A stretch of DNA of 62,938 bases from Rhodocyclaceae bacterium (GCA_008933825.1 WBUF01000010.1:1-62938), one strand, 5' to 3'. Shown: positions 1 through 9,330, counted from the first letter of the stretch. The notes: a model not told the origin generated them from the sequence alone. Made by a program: numbers and translations.

Positions 1-1
1 C

Positions 2-457
2 AAGGGTGTCACGCCGCATGCCGAGTGGCCGCACCACCACGGCCACGAGGCGACCGGCGCGGCGCTGGCCGAAACCGTCAGCGAACGCCTGCGCGCGCCG
101 GCTGACTGCCGCGACCTCGCCGTGCTCGCGGCACGCGAGCACGGCGTGATTCACGACGCCGCGACACTGCGGCCGGCGACTGTCGTCAAGCTGATCGAGC
201 GCGCCGACGCCCTGCGCCGGCCGGTGCGCTTCGGCCTGCTGCTGGAGGCCTGCGAATGCGACTTCCGCGGCCGGCCCGGCTGGGAGGACCGGCCCTGGCC
301 GCCCGGCGACATCCTGCGCCGGGCGCTCGCCGCCGTGCAGACGGTGGACGCCGGCGCGATCGCCGCCGCCACGGCCGACAAGGCGCGGATCCCGGCGCGC
401 ATCCACGAGGCGCGCGTCGCTGCCGTGCGCCACGCTTCGCCGTCCTGCGGAGACTGA
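2..457 (+). CDS. cca: Multifunctional CCA protein (tRNA nucleotidyltransferase), C-terminal part
   Basis: The frame is open from the window edge, so the N-terminal nucleotidyltransferase half lies upstream. What remains is the HD-type phosphohydrolase region and C-terminal tail. It starts with GVTPHAEWPHHHGHE, which matches the tPPelWPHHHGH signature of bacterial Cca, followed by RDLAVLAAREHGVIH and the ADVRGR-like segment CDFRGRPGWE. The family adds or repairs CCA at tRNA 3' ends. The last residues (SPSCGD) and the TGA stop are written by a copy of the dispersed 25-bp element, so the native C-terminus may have been altered by it. Confidence 0.93.
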   Translation, partial: KGVTPHAEWPHHHGHEATGAALAETVSERLRAPADCRDLAVLAAREHGVIHDAATLRPATVVKLIERADALRRPVRFGLLLEACECDFRGRPGWEDRPWPPGDILRRALAAVQTVDAGAIAAATADKARIPARIHEARVAAVRHASPSCGD

Positions 458-461
458 CTTT
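438..461 (+). repeat. Dispersed 25-bp element, copy 1
   Basis: Left half CGCCGTCCTGCGG joined to AGACTGACTTT. The TGA inside the core is the stop codon of cca. The element runs to two bases before the ATG of the next gene. Confidence 0.85.
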
Positions 462-462
462 C

Positions 463-1386
463 ATGCGCCGGTCGATCCTGCCCTGGCTGCTGCTCCTCGC
501 GCTGCCCCTGCGCGCCGAGCAGGCCCCGGCGCCTGCTCCGGCCGCGCCGCCGGCACAAGCCGTGCCGCAGCACAGCGCGGAGGAGGAACTGGCCGCGTTG
601 CGCCCGGTGCTGATCGGCAAGCGCTACCTGGAGCAGGCGCACAAGCGCCTCGCCGTCCAGCTGGCGCGCCTGGGGCGCAGCATGGACAACCCGGAGACCT
701 GGTACGAGGACAATACCCTGGTGGCGCGCGAGTTCGTCGCCGACGTGCGCATCATGTACGCCCTCGAGTTCAAGGAAGGCGCGCAGCTCGTCTCGCACGG
801 CATGATGAGATCCTGGGGCATGGACGCCGAGCGCCTGCACCAGCGCTCGCTCGCAAATCTCGATCGCGCCCACGGCGAGATCGCCGTCAAGCCGGTCGGC
901 AAGCTGCCCTGGCTGTCCGTCATCGAGACGGAGGACGGCTATGCCGCCAGCCGCGTGCTGCTGCACTGGCGCTGGGCCGAGCTGACGCTGAAGCTCGGCG
1001 ACGTCCTCATCCTCGGCATGCCGACGCGCGACGTCGTGGTGTTCACTTCCACGCTGGCGCCGGAGAAGATCGAGCAGCTGCGCGAGACGGTGGAAACCGT
1101 CGAGCGCCACCAGGGCCGGCCTGTGACGCGCAGGCTGTTCCAGTGGACGCCGCAGGGCTGGGCCGAGTTCGATGCGGGCCTACAGCAGCCGATAGAGCAG
1201 CAGGGCGAACAGCGAGAGCAGCAGGGTGGTGCCGAAGGGAAAATGGTAGAGGCGCCCGCGAAAGCGGACGCTGACGTCGCCCGGCAGGCGGCCGATGCGC
1301 AACAGGGCGGCCAGCCGCGGCAGGAAGACGCCGGCAACGAACACCGTCACCAGCAGGGCAATCAGCCATTTCAGCATCGACAATGA
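463..1386 (+). CDS. DUF1444-like secreted protein with an antisense-overlapped tail
   Basis: Codes for 307 residues. The N-terminus ([18 protein letters not shown]) is a probable Sec signal peptide, followed by an Ala/Pro-rich linker. The middle part contains [18 protein letters not shown] and [16 protein letters not shown], which resemble the gls-eeLh-AleNL and PnRD segments of the DUF1444/YtpQ family; this assignment is by eye. Role unknown. The last ~70 residues are Gln/Glu-rich, low-complexity and lie antisense to the DUF2905 gene, so they probably arose by read-through. The start lies two bases after repeat copy 1, which leaves no obvious ribosome-binding site. Confidence 0.65.
   Translation: MRRSILPWLLLLALPLRAEQAPAPAPAAPPAQAVPQHSAEEELAALRPVLIGKRYLEQAHKRLAVQLARLGRSMDNPETWYEDNTLVAREFVADVRIMYALEFKEGAQLVSHGMMRSWGMDAERLHQRSLANLDRAHGEIAVKPVGKLPWLSVIETEDGYAASRVLLHWRWAELTLKLGDVLILGMPTRDVVVFTSTLAPEKIEQLRETVETVERHQGRPVTRRLFQWTPQGWAEFDAGLQQPIEQQGEQREQQGGAEGKMVEAPAKADADVARQAADAQQGGQPRQEDAGNEHRHQQGNQPFQHRQ
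1180..1377 (-). CDS. DUF2905 small membrane protein
   Basis: 65 residues. The N-terminal half is a membrane segment ([20 protein letters not shown]), followed by the family's [15 protein letters not shown] and [18 protein letters not shown], which is a second membrane segment. This is the usual size and layout of DUF2905. Function is unknown. The gene is converse to, and completely inside, the 3' end of the plus-strand DUF1444-like frame. The conserved protein here argues that the plus-strand tail is the secondary reading. Confidence 0.8.
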   Translation of the reverse strand: MLKWLIALLVTVFVAGVFLPRLAALLRIGRLPGDVSVRFRGRLYHFPFGTTLLLSLFALLLYRLL

Positions 1387-1399
1387 GGGAGCAAGCGCG

Positions 1400-2017
1400 A
1401 TGATCGAACTATACACATGGGGCACGCCCAACGGCCGCAAGGTCTCCATCATGCTCGAGGAATGCGGCCTGCCCTACCGGGTGCACAAGGTCGACATCAC
1501 CCAGGGCGAGCAGTTTGCGCCGGCCTTCGTCGCCATCAACCCGAACGGCAAGATACCGGCCATCGTCGATTCGGACGGCCCCGACGGCAAGCCCATCAAG
1601 ATGATGGAATCCGGCGCCATCCTGGTCTACCTCGCCGGCAAGACGGGGCGCTTCCTGCCTGCCAGCGATCGCGGCAAGTACGAGGCGCTGCAGTGGCTGA
1701 TGTTCCAGATGGGCGGCGTCGGCCCGATGTTCGGCCAGACCCACCACTTCCTGCGCTTCGCGCCGGAGAAGGTCGACTACGCCATCGGCCGCTACACGCG
1801 CGAGACGACACGGCTCTACGGCGTGCTCAACGCGCGGCTGGGGGAGCACGAATACCTCGCAGACGAATATTCCATCGCCGACATCGCCACCTTTCCCTGG
1901 GTGGCACGCCACGAATGGCACGACATCGCCCTGGCCGGCTATCCCAATGTCCTGCGCTGGTTCAAGGCCATCGCCAACCGCCCCGCCGTGCAGCGCGGCA
2001 TGGCCGTGCCGCAGTGA
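1400..2017 (+). CDS. Glutathione S-transferase, YfcG/YghU-like
   Basis: 205 residues. The N-terminal thioredoxin-fold domain begins [20 protein letters not shown] and carries the glutathione-binding NGKIPAIVD and [12 protein letters not shown] (ESxAI motif). The C-terminal helical domain ends with the [10 protein letters not shown] segment typical of the superfamily. The T-PNGRKV start is typical of the YfcG/YghU disulfide-bond oxidoreductase subgroup. The stop overlaps the GTG of the next gene (GTGA), so the two are probably co-translated. Confidence 0.9.
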   Translation: MIELYTWGTPNGRKVSIMLEECGLPYRVHKVDITQGEQFAPAFVAINPNGKIPAIVDSDGPDGKPIKMMESGAILVYLAGKTGRFLPASDRGKYEALQWLMFQMGGVGPMFGQTHHFLRFAPEKVDYAIGRYTRETTRLYGVLNARLGEHEYLADEYSIADIATFPWVARHEWHDIALAGYPNVLRWFKAIANRPAVQRGMAVPQ

Positions 2018-2817
2018 GCGGGGCCCGATTCGGCGGGCTGGAAGTCATCAGCCGCCGCCCCCCGGAAAAAGTCAGTCCCCGCAACACGCCGCTGCTGTTC
2101 CTGCACGGCGCCTATGCCGCCGCCTGGTGCTGGGACGAGCATTTCCTGCCGCATTTCGCCGAACGGGGCTATGCCAGCCATGCCCTCAGCTTTTCCGGCC
2201 ACGGCGGCTCGCCCGGACGCGAACGGCTCGACAGCCTGGGCATCGACCACTACGTGGCGGACGCCGCGGCCGTCGCAGCGCGGTTGCCGGCGCCGCCGGT
2301 GCTGATCGGTCATTCCATGGGCGGACTGGTGGCGCAGAAATACCTGGAAAGGCACGAGGCGGCCGGCGTCGTGCTGCTCGCCTCGGTGCCGCCGCAGGGC
2401 CTGTGGGCGGCAGCGCTCGGCCTGGCCTTCCAGAAGCCCGGCCTGCTCTCAGACCTCAACCGCCTGCTCGGCGGCGGCCGGGCCGCGCTAGACACCCTGC
2501 GCACGGCGATGTTCGCCCAGCCGGTGGCGACGGAAGATCTCGCGCGCTGGTACAAGCGCATGCAGCCCGAATCGCACCGCGCCATCTGGGACATGACGCT
2601 GTTCAACCTGCCGCTGAAAAGCCGCATGCGCCTGCCGCCGCTGCTGGTGCTGGGCGCAGAGCACGACAGCCTGATCCCGGCCTCTCAGGTGGAGATGACC
2701 GCCCGCCACTACGGCGTCGCGGCGGAAATCTTCGAGGGCATGGGCCACGGCCTGATGCTGGAGCAGGGCTGGTGCGGGGTGGCGGAACGCATTCTCACCT
2801 GGCTGGAGGCGCTTTAG
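2014..2817 (+). CDS. Alpha/beta hydrolase
   Basis: 267 residues. The start is taken as the GTG overlapping the preceding stop. The fold shows [14 protein letters not shown] (oxyanion-hole HG), the nucleophile elbow GHSMGG, an acid in [10 protein letters not shown] and the catalytic His in GMGHGLMLE, so the catalytic triad is complete. Substrate unknown. Residues around position 20 (EKVSPRN) are encoded by the dispersed repeat in reverse orientation, before the first beta strand, so the element has probably altered only a dispensable N-terminal stretch. Confidence 0.85.
   Translation: MSGARFGGLEVISRRPPEKVSPRNTPLLFLHGAYAAAWCWDEHFLPHFAERGYASHALSFSGHGGSPGRERLDSLGIDHYVADAAAVAARLPAPPVLIGHSMGGLVAQKYLERHEAAGVVLLASVPPQGLWAAALGLAFQKPGLLSDLNRLLGGGRAALDTLRTAMFAQPVATEDLARWYKRMQPESHRAIWDMTLFNLPLKSRMRLPPLLVLGAEHDSLIPASQVEMTARHYGVAAEIFEGMGHGLMLEQGWCGVAERILTWLEAL
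2065..2090 (-). repeat. Dispersed 25-bp element, copy 2 (reverse)
   Basis: Reads GAAAAAGTCAGTCCCCGC then ACACGCC on the plus strand. It lies within the first codons of the hydrolase and is read there as E-K-V-S. Confidence 0.8.
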
Positions 2818-2854
2818 CTACAATCGGCAGCTGTTCAACCGGGGAGCCCAGCCC

Positions 2855-4564
2855 TTGCCCAGCGCCGAACGCCAAGCGCCGATGACCGATGCGCCACGCC
2901 ACGACGGCCGCAGCGGCCTGCGGTTCCTCCTGGCGTTGTTCGGCGGCGCACGGCCGACGCGCGCCATCGCCCTGTTCTGGGCGCTGGCTTCCTGCGCCAT
3001 CGCGCTGGCCACCGGCGCGACATTGTCGGAGTTGCGCAGCCAGGCGCTGGCGCGCGCCGAGCGCGAGCTGGAAAACGTCACCCGCCTGCTTACCGAGCAG
3101 ACGACGCGCGCCGTGCAGGCGGTGGACGCCGCCCTGCGCGGCACCGTCGACCGGCTGCACGCGGACCGCTCCTCGGGCTACCTGATGGACGAGCGCGCCA
3201 TCCATACCCTGCTGCGCGCGCGTCTCGACGGCATGCCGCAGGCGCGCTCGCTGTCGGTGTTCGGTTCCGACGGCGCCATGCTGCGCACCTCGATGGCTTA
3301 TCCCGCGCCCGCCATCTCCGCCGCCGACCGCGCCTATTTCGGCGTGCATCGCAACGACGACCGGCGCGGCCTGTTCATCGATCGGCCCGTGCGCAGCCGG
3401 ATCGACGGCAAATGGACAATCCTGGCCAGTCGGCGCGTCGACGGGCTCGGCGCCGCCTTCGACGGCGTCGTCGCGGCCGGTCTTGATCCGGCCTACTTCG
3501 AAAAGCTGTACGCCTCGATCGCCCTCGGCGAAGGCGGCGCGATCAGCCTTTACCTGGACGACGGGACACGGCTGGCGGGCTGGCCGCGCGACGAGACAGC
3601 CATCGGCCGCTCCTTCGCCGATGCGCCGGTGTTCCTCGCGCGCGGCACGGGAGGATCCGCGCCGCGCCTGCTCGCCGACGGTGACGACTTGAGCGCCTTG
3701 GGCGAGGCCGGGCACCTGCCGCTGGTGGTGGTGGCCAGAATGAGCAAAGACAGCATCCTGGCGCCCTGGCGCCGGCAGGCCGGACTGGCCGGACTGGCCG
3801 CGGCCGGCGTCATCCTGCTGCTGGGACTGGCTGCCTTCGCCCTCGCCCGCGAACTGGCGCGCGAGGCGGCCCTGACGGCGGAACTGCGCGACTCCCACCG
3901 CCAGTTGCGCGAACTGGCGGCAGCCCTGCAGGAGGTGCGCGAAGCCGAGCAGATGCGCATCGCGCGAGAGCTGCACGACGAACTCGGACAGCACCTGACC
4001 GGCCTCAAGATGGACATCTCCTGGCTCGGCGGCAAACTGCCGGCCGACCCGCCGGAGCTGGCGCGCAAGGCCGAAAGCATGAAGAAGCTGGTCGATACCG
4101 CGGTGAAGTCGGTGCGCCGCATCGCCTCGGAACTGCGCCCGCTGGTGCTCGACGATCTCGGTCTGGTCGCCGGCCTGGAATGGCTGGCGCAGGACTTCTC
4201 CAGGCGCACCGGCATCGGGGTCGCCCTCGACATCGACATCGGCGATACCGCGCCGGCCGAGGCGCAGGCCAGCGCCCTGTTTCGCATTGTGCAGGAATCG
4301 CTCACCAACGTCGCGCGCCACGCCGAGGCGAGCCAGGTGGCGGTGACGCTGACCCATGCCGGGGGATGCCTGCGGCTTGCCGTGCAGGACAACGGCAAGG
4401 GTTTCGCCGCGGGCGCCGGCAAGGCCGGCAGCTTCGGCCTGCTCGGCATCCGCGAACGCGCCATCATGCTCGGCGGCGAGGCCAGCGTCGCCGGACGGCC
4501 GGGCGAGGGCACCCGGATCGAGGTGAGCCTGCCGTATCCGGCGACCGCGCAGACGCCGCGATGA
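2855..4564 (+). CDS. NarL-type sensor histidine kinase with periplasmic sensor domain
   Basis: 569 residues from a TTG placed 10 bases after GGGGAG; a weaker alternative is ATG at 2882. A TACAAT -10 element overlaps the end of the previous gene. Membrane segment 1 is near residues 33-55, then a ~250-residue periplasmic Cache-like domain, and membrane segment 2 near 308-332. HisKA_3 dimerisation follows with the phospho-acceptor His in RIARELHDELGQHLTGLKMD. A HATPase_c domain with VQESLTNVARHAEAS (N box) and DNGKGF ends the protein. The ligand is unknown. The stop overlaps the ATG of its response regulator. Confidence 0.9.
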   Translation: MPSAERQAPMTDAPRHDGRSGLRFLLALFGGARPTRAIALFWALASCAIALATGATLSELRSQALARAERELENVTRLLTEQTTRAVQAVDAALRGTVDRLHADRSSGYLMDERAIHTLLRARLDGMPQARSLSVFGSDGAMLRTSMAYPAPAISAADRAYFGVHRNDDRRGLFIDRPVRSRIDGKWTILASRRVDGLGAAFDGVVAAGLDPAYFEKLYASIALGEGGAISLYLDDGTRLAGWPRDETAIGRSFADAPVFLARGTGGSAPRLLADGDDLSALGEAGHLPLVVVARMSKDSILAPWRRQAGLAGLAAAGVILLLGLAAFALARELAREAALTAELRDSHRQLRELAAALQEVREAEQMRIARELHDELGQHLTGLKMDISWLGGKLPADPPELARKAESMKKLVDTAVKSVRRIASELRPLVLDDLGLVAGLEWLAQDFSRRTGIGVALDIDIGDTAPAEAQASALFRIVQESLTNVARHAEASQVAVTLTHAGGCLRLAVQDNGKGFAAGAGKAGSFGLLGIRERAIMLGGEASVAGRPGEGTRIEVSLPYPATAQTPR

Positions 4565-5193
4565 TACGCATCCTGCTCGCCGACGATCACGCCATCATCC
4601 GCGACGGCCTGCGGCAGATCTTCGCCGAGACCGGCGACCTGCGCGTGGCCGGCGAAGCGGCCAGCGGCCACGAAGTGCTCGCCAGGGTGCGCGAGGCCGA
4701 CTGGGACATCCTCCTGCTCGATCTGTCCATGCCCGGCAGAAACGGCCTCGACCTGATCAGGCAGATCAAGGCGGAGAAACCGCGCCTGCCGATCCTGGTG
4801 CTCAGCATGCACGAGCCGTCACAGTACGCCCAGCGCGCGCTGCGCGCCGGCGCTGCCGGCTACCTCAACAAGGACAGCGACGCGCCGCAGCTGATCGAGG
4901 TGGTGAGGAAGGTCGCCCGCGGCGGCGTCTTCGTCGGTCCGGAAGTGGCCGAGCAGATGGCGCGCGGCCTGATGCCGGACGCCGAGCGCCTGCCGCACAG
5001 CCTGCTCTCCGACCGCGAGTTCCAGGTCTTCCGCCTGATCGCCGGCGGCACCGGCGTCACCGATATCGCCCAGCAGCTGTCGCTGAGCGTCAAGACGGTG
5101 AGCACGCACAAGGCCCGCATCATGCAGAAGATGAACCTGGTCAACCACACCGAGCTGGTGCGCTACGCCCTCGACCACCGGCTGCTGGACTAA
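4561..5193 (+). CDS. NarL/FixJ-family response regulator
   Basis: 210 residues, overlapping the kinase gene by ATGA, so this is a clear cognate pair. The receiver domain (1-~120) has acidic residues in LLADDHA, the phospho-acceptor Asp in ILLLDLSMPG and Lys in GYLNKDS. A LuxR-type helix-turn-helix follows (LSDREFQVFRLIAGG, IAQQLSLSVKTVSTHKARIMQKM). It probably activates or represses nearby promoters. A GTAGGA-N4-TCCTAC palindrome lies 24 bases after its stop. Confidence 0.93.
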   Translation: MIRILLADDHAIIRDGLRQIFAETGDLRVAGEAASGHEVLARVREADWDILLLDLSMPGRNGLDLIRQIKAEKPRLPILVLSMHEPSQYAQRALRAGAAGYLNKDSDAPQLIEVVRKVARGGVFVGPEVAEQMARGLMPDAERLPHSLLSDREFQVFRLIAGGTGVTDIAQQLSLSVKTVSTHKARIMQKMNLVNHTELVRYALDHRLLD

Positions 5194-5216
5194 CCGGGCC
5201 CCGCCTGCCCGCCCGC

Positions 5217-5232
5217 GTAGGACGATTCCTAC
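5217..5232. promoter_or_regulatory. Perfect inverted repeat, candidate response-regulator operator
   Basis: GTAGGA-CGAT-TCCTAC has perfect 6-bp arms. It lies in the gap between the LuxR-type regulator and the lone receiver gene. NarL-family dimers often bind short palindromes of this size, so it may be the site of the adjacent regulator. It has no T tract and is not a terminator. Confidence 0.45.
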
Positions 5233-5339
5233 CCGCGGTGCAGCATTCCCACGTCAACATTAATCCGCCGCCGATAGCCTTGCGGCCGGCAGCCCGGCAC
5301 ACTGCACCCCAGTCAATCGTTGAGCAGGTGGTGTCGGCA

Positions 5340-5720
5340 ATGCGCGTGTTCGTGGTGGAGGATTCCCCGATCGTGAGGGAGCGGCTGCTGGAAATGCTGT
5401 CCGAAATCGATGGCGTGGACGTCGTCGGCGACGCCGACAACGCCGACGATGCCATCGAGCGCATCCTTCGGCTGATGCCGGACGTCGCCGTGCTGGACAT
5501 CAAGCTCAAGCGCGGCAGCGGCATCGGCGTGCTCGAGCAGATCCACCGCCAGGCGCCCCGCGTGGCCACCATCATGCTGACCAATTTCGCCGGCGCCGAG
5601 CACCGCCAGCGCTGTCTGGATGCCGGCGCCAACTACTTTTTCGACAAGACCGAGGAGTTCGAAAGCGTCAAGGACGCCCTGCAGGATTTGCGGGCGGCCG
5701 GCGCACCCCCAGCCCACTGA
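5340..5720 (+). CDS. Single-domain response regulator (CheY-like receiver)
   Basis: 126 residues with only a receiver domain: MRVFVVEDSPIVRERLLEM (acidic pocket), AVLDIKLKRGSG (phospho-acceptor Asp), TIMLTNF (Thr switch) and YFFDKTEEF (conserved Lys). There is no output domain. It probably acts by protein contact or in a phosphorelay, possibly with the adjacent kinase and PilZ protein. The ATG was chosen because it begins directly at the first beta strand; an in-frame GTG lies three codons upstream. Confidence 0.85.
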   Translation: MRVFVVEDSPIVRERLLEMLSEIDGVDVVGDADNADDAIERILRLMPDVAVLDIKLKRGSGIGVLEQIHRQAPRVATIMLTNFAGAEHRQRCLDAGANYFFDKTEEFESVKDALQDLRAAGAPPAH

Positions 5721-5763
5721 GAAACGAGGGCGACGGAACGAAAAACGGGAGAGGAGGATGGGC

Positions 5764-6219
5764 ATGGACATGAACCTGGCGGAACAACGGGACTACCCGC
5801 GCTTCCCGCTCGACGTGGAGGCGCGCATCATCAACATGGAGGGCACCGCCTGCAACCTGGGACGCACGCAGGATATTTCCAAGGTGGGCGTCAGCGTGCG
5901 CACCGACGCTCCGATAGCGCTCGACGCGGTCTATACGCTGCTGTTCGCCGTGCCGCACGGCGGCGGCCAGAACGAGGTTTATGCGCTGATGGACCCGCTC
6001 TACAGCGTTCCCGACCAGGACGGCGGCTACCAGACCGGCTTCGCGTTCCGCCATGTCGGCGTAAACCACGCCGCGCTGATCCTCTCCTATATCACCCGGC
6101 GTCAGTATCCGCAGGAAGCTGCCCAGCACGGCCGCGGCCGCGCCTTGCCGTCCTACCTGCGCGGCATGTCGCCGGCAGCCAGGCTGCTCACCTGGCGGGC
6201 ATCCTGCCATGATGATTGA
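5764..6219 (+). CDS. PilZ domain protein (c-di-GMP receptor)
   Basis: About 151 residues. The c-di-GMP signature is intact: the RxxxR element in QRDYPRFPLD and the D/NxSxxG element in DISKVGVSV. No membrane segment is seen. The third in-frame ATG region fits best: GAGGAGG ends six bases before ATG 5764, but only touches the ATG at 5758. Neighbouring receiver and later HD-GYP genes suggest c-di-GMP signalling. Confidence 0.85.
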   Translation: MDMNLAEQRDYPRFPLDVEARIINMEGTACNLGRTQDISKVGVSVRTDAPIALDAVYTLLFAVPHGGGQNEVYALMDPLYSVPDQDGGYQTGFAFRHVGVNHAALILSYITRRQYPQEAAQHGRGRALPSYLRGMSPAARLLTWRASCHDD

Positions 6220-6300
6220 ACCCGCGGCCGCCGCCGCGGGGCGCGACCGTCCGGCCGGAATGTAGTGCCTCCTCCCGCCCGCGCAATGCGAGGCGTTTCG

Positions 6301-6327
6301 ACCCCGGCTTCGGCCGGGGTTTTTTTC
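6301..6327 (+). terminator. Intrinsic terminator
   Basis: CCCCGG-CTTCGG-CCGGGG stem with a UUCG-type loop, followed by seven or more T. It ends the PilZ transcript. Confidence 0.85.
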
Positions 6328-6421
6328 TTCAGGAATTTGCGCCGGCCGCTCAACTTTTTCGCGGCACGGCCGTTAAGAAGGTTGAAGCGGCCCTGAACGG
6401 GGCGCCGCAAGGGAGTTCGCC

Positions 6422-6628
6422 ATGGTGATCTACACGGACATGAGCACGGGAAAAAGGATCGTCGAATTGCGGGAAGAGTATGGCGAGGAAGTGCTCCTCG
6501 CCAACTGGCTGCCGCGCCCGGAACCTGGCCTGGCCCTGCAGGAAGTTGCGACGGCGCGGCACGACAGCCGCGATGCCGAGCGGGATGCCGAAGCCTTCCT
6601 GCGCAACGTCTACCTCTGCCAGGAGTAG
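6422..6628 (+). CDS. Small hypothetical protein, 68 residues
   Basis: Acidic soluble protein of 68 residues starting MVIYTDMSTGKRIVELREEYG. It has a good ribosome-binding site (AAGGGAG, seven bases before ATG). No signal peptide, metal motif or known domain was recognised. It lies alone between the PilZ terminator and a thioesterase with its own promoter. Confidence 0.6.
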   Translation: MVIYTDMSTGKRIVELREEYGEEVLLANWLPRPEPGLALQEVATARHDSRDAERDAEAFLRNVYLCQE

Positions 6629-6677
6629 CCGGCTTTCCCAGACCCATAGTAGCGGCATCCGCCGCTACAATGGCGGC

Positions 6678-7112
<435 letters not shown>

Positions 7113-7494
7113 GACGGATTCCTGCGGCAGAATCGGAAGCCCCGGCTCAGCCCGGTGGGCCGGCAGACGCCAACCAGAAAGCCCAAGGGGTTGGATGCAC
7201 GCACCCAAGCCCTCGTCCTTTTCGGGCTGCTCCCTTAGGGTTATTCACCCTGCGCCTGCCTCCTGCCAGGGCCTGATCACGATTGTGCTGTCAGATGCGT
7301 AAAGACAAAAAGCGTCGACTGTCAGGTGAGCGACGCAGTCAATGGCCGTTCCCTTGACAAGGAGCGCAGCGAGGCAGTCGATACTTCGTGCCGCAACCCG
7401 AAGTGAGCAGGCCATAGGGCATTGCGGGTGCCGGCGATTGCCCCTGGGACGCCGCCCGCCCATAATCGCAGTATCTTTCGGGCAAGGAGTCATC
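7113..7494. other. 382-base gene-free region, possibly structured RNA or regulatory
   Basis: No open frame here looks like a protein. The first half (about 7130-7260) is rich in complementary blocks such as AGCCC/GGGCT and GGG/CCC runs around TTATTCACCC, so it could fold as an RNA. The second half holds GTCGACTGTC and GGCAGTCGAT, an imperfect inverted pair about 60 bases apart. AAGGAG at 7484-7489 is the ribosome-binding site of the next gene. No known riboswitch signature was recognised. Confidence 0.35.
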
Positions 7495-8076
7495 ATGTTC
7501 CAGGTGCGCATCCACGGCCGCGGCGGCCAGGGCGTCGTCTCTGCCGCGGAAATGCTGTCCGTCGCCGCCTTTCTCGAAGGCAGACACGCCCAGGCCTTTC
7601 CCAGCTTCGGCTCGGAGCGCATGGGCGCCCCCGTGATGGCCTTCTGCCGCATCGACGGGAAGGAAATTCGCCTGCGCGAGCCGGTGATGAGCCCGGACGC
7701 GCTGATCATCCAGGATCCGACCCTGCTGCACCAGGTCGACCTTTTCAGCGGCGTCACCACCGAGGGCCTGATCCTCATCAATTCCACGCGCAGCTTCGCC
7801 GAGCTGGGCATTGGCGAGTTCGTCGAGGGCTTCCATCATGACCTCCTGTGCACCGTGCCGGCCACCGAGCTGGCGATGAAGCACGTCGGCCGGCCGCTGC
7901 CGAACGCGGCGCTGCTGGGCGGCTTTGCCGCAGTGTGCGACCAGGTCAGGCTGGAGTCCGTCTTCGCCGCCATCCGCGAGAAGTTCCCGGGCAAGGTGGC
8001 GGAGGGCAACGTTGCCGCCGCGCGCGAGGCCTACGACATCGTCAAGGCGGAAAGGCAGGAGGCTTTGCATGCTTAA
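7495..8076 (+). CDS. 2-oxoacid:acceptor oxidoreductase, gamma subunit
   Basis: 193 residues starting MFQVRIHGRGGQGVVSAAEM, the signature of PorG/VorC gamma subunits, and running through FPSFGSERMGAPV. The gamma subunit belongs to thiamine-diphosphate, iron-sulfur enzymes that oxidatively decarboxylate 2-oxoacids to acyl-CoA. AAGGAG lies five bases before the ATG. The gene overlaps the alpha gene by eight bases. Set alpha-beta-flavin follows in order. Phenylglyoxylate:acceptor oxidoreductase of anaerobic aromatic degraders has a similar subunit mix, but the substrate cannot be read from sequence alone. Confidence 0.9.
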   Translation: MFQVRIHGRGGQGVVSAAEMLSVAAFLEGRHAQAFPSFGSERMGAPVMAFCRIDGKEIRLREPVMSPDALIIQDPTLLHQVDLFSGVTTEGLILINSTRSFAELGIGEFVEGFHHDLLCTVPATELAMKHVGRPLPNAALLGGFAAVCDQVRLESVFAAIREKFPGKVAEGNVAAAREAYDIVKAERQEALHA

Positions 8077-9313
8077 GCAAACGGAAGGCTCGCACGCCAT
8101 CGCCGAATCCGTCGCCCTGTGCCGTCCGGAGGTGATCTGCGCCTACCCGATCACGCCGCAGACGCACATCGTCGAGGGCCTCGGCGAGATGGTGAAGGCC
8201 GGCGAGCTCAAGAGCTGCGAGTTCATCAACGTCGAGTCCGAATTCGCCGCACTCTCCGTGGCCATCGGCGCCTCGGCCGCGGGTGCGCGCACCTACACCG
8301 CCACCGCCAGCCAGGGCCTGCTCTTCATGGCCGAGGCGGTATACAACGCCGCCGGGCTGGGCCTGCCCATCGTCATGACCATCGGCAACCGCGCCATCGG
8401 CGCGCCGATCAATATCTGGAACGACCACACCGACTCGATGTCGATGCGCGATGCCGGCTGGATCCAGCTCTACGCCGAGACCAACCAGGAGGCGGCCGAT
8501 CTGCACATCCAGGCCTTCCGCCTCGCCGAGGATCTGTCGATGCCGGTGATGGTATGCGTCGACGGCTTCATCCTGACCCACGCCTACGAGCGCATCGACG
8601 TGCCGGCGCAGGAACAGGTCGACGCCTACCTGCCGCCCTTCGAGCCGCGCCAGGTGCTCGATCCGCGCGAGCCCGTCTCCATCGGCGCCATGGTCGGACC
8701 CGAGGCCTTCATGGAGGTGCGCTACCTCGCCCACCACAAGCAGATGCGGGCGCTGGAACTCATCCCGCAGCTGTCGCGGGAATTCAAGACCGTGTTCGGC
8801 CGCGATTCCGGCGGCCTGATCCGCACCTACCGCGCCGAGGACGCCAAGACCATCGTCGTCGCCCTCGGCTCGGTGAACGGCACCATCAAGGACGTCATCG
8901 ACGAGCTGCGCGACGAGGGCTGCGCCATCGGCGCCGCCGCCATCGTCTCCTTCCGCCCCTTCCCGAGCGACGAACTGCACGAAGTGCTCTCCCACGCCAA
9001 GCGCCTGGTGGTGATCGAGAAGTCGCTGGCGGTGGGCATCGGCGGCATCGTCTCGCACAACCTGCGCATGGCGCTGTCCGGCATCTCGCTGCACGCCTAT
9101 ACCGTGGTGGCGGGGCTGGGCGGGCGCGCCATCACCAAGTCCAGCCTGCGCAGCCTGTTCGAGCGCGCGCTGCGCGACGAACTGGAGCCGCTCACCTTCC
9201 TCGACCTCAACCAGGCGGCGATCGACCGCGAGCTGGCGCGCGAGCAGGCGCAGCGCCGCTCCGGCCCCTCGGCCGAGAACATTTTGCGCGACCTCGCCGG
9301 TGGCGTCCGATAA
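8069..9313 (+). CDS. 2-oxoacid:acceptor oxidoreductase, alpha subunit
   Basis: 414 residues. It starts MLKQTEGSHAIAESVALCRP and has the PITPQTHIVE and TATASQGLLFMAEAVYNAAG segments of the PorA pyrimidine-binding domain. The PorA C-terminal domain II follows (TIVVALGSVNGTIKDVIDEL, RPFPSDEL). With gamma and beta it forms the catalytic core. AGGAGG lies in the end of the gamma gene. The gap to the beta gene holds a ~90-bp palindromic repeat. Confidence 0.92.
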   Translation: MLKQTEGSHAIAESVALCRPEVICAYPITPQTHIVEGLGEMVKAGELKSCEFINVESEFAALSVAIGASAAGARTYTATASQGLLFMAEAVYNAAGLGLPIVMTIGNRAIGAPINIWNDHTDSMSMRDAGWIQLYAETNQEAADLHIQAFRLAEDLSMPVMVCVDGFILTHAYERIDVPAQEQVDAYLPPFEPRQVLDPREPVSIGAMVGPEAFMEVRYLAHHKQMRALELIPQLSREFKTVFGRDSGGLIRTYRAEDAKTIVVALGSVNGTIKDVIDELRDEGCAIGAAAIVSFRPFPSDELHEVLSHAKRLVVIEKSLAVGIGGIVSHNLRMALSGISLHAYTVVAGLGGRAITKSSLRSLFERALRDELEPLTFLDLNQAAIDRELAREQAQRRSGPSAENILRDLAGGVR

Positions 9314-9330
9314 CTCAGGCATGGGGCCCG

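Noticed and set aside
2795..4357. Long minus-strand open frame opposite the sensor kinase
   Set aside because: High-GC shadow frame with no conserved domain; the kinase and regulator on the plus strand explain the region.
6222..6246. GCGGCCGCCGCCGC hairpin as a second terminator after the PilZ gene
   Set aside because: No T tract; the stem at 6301 with a T run is the better terminator.
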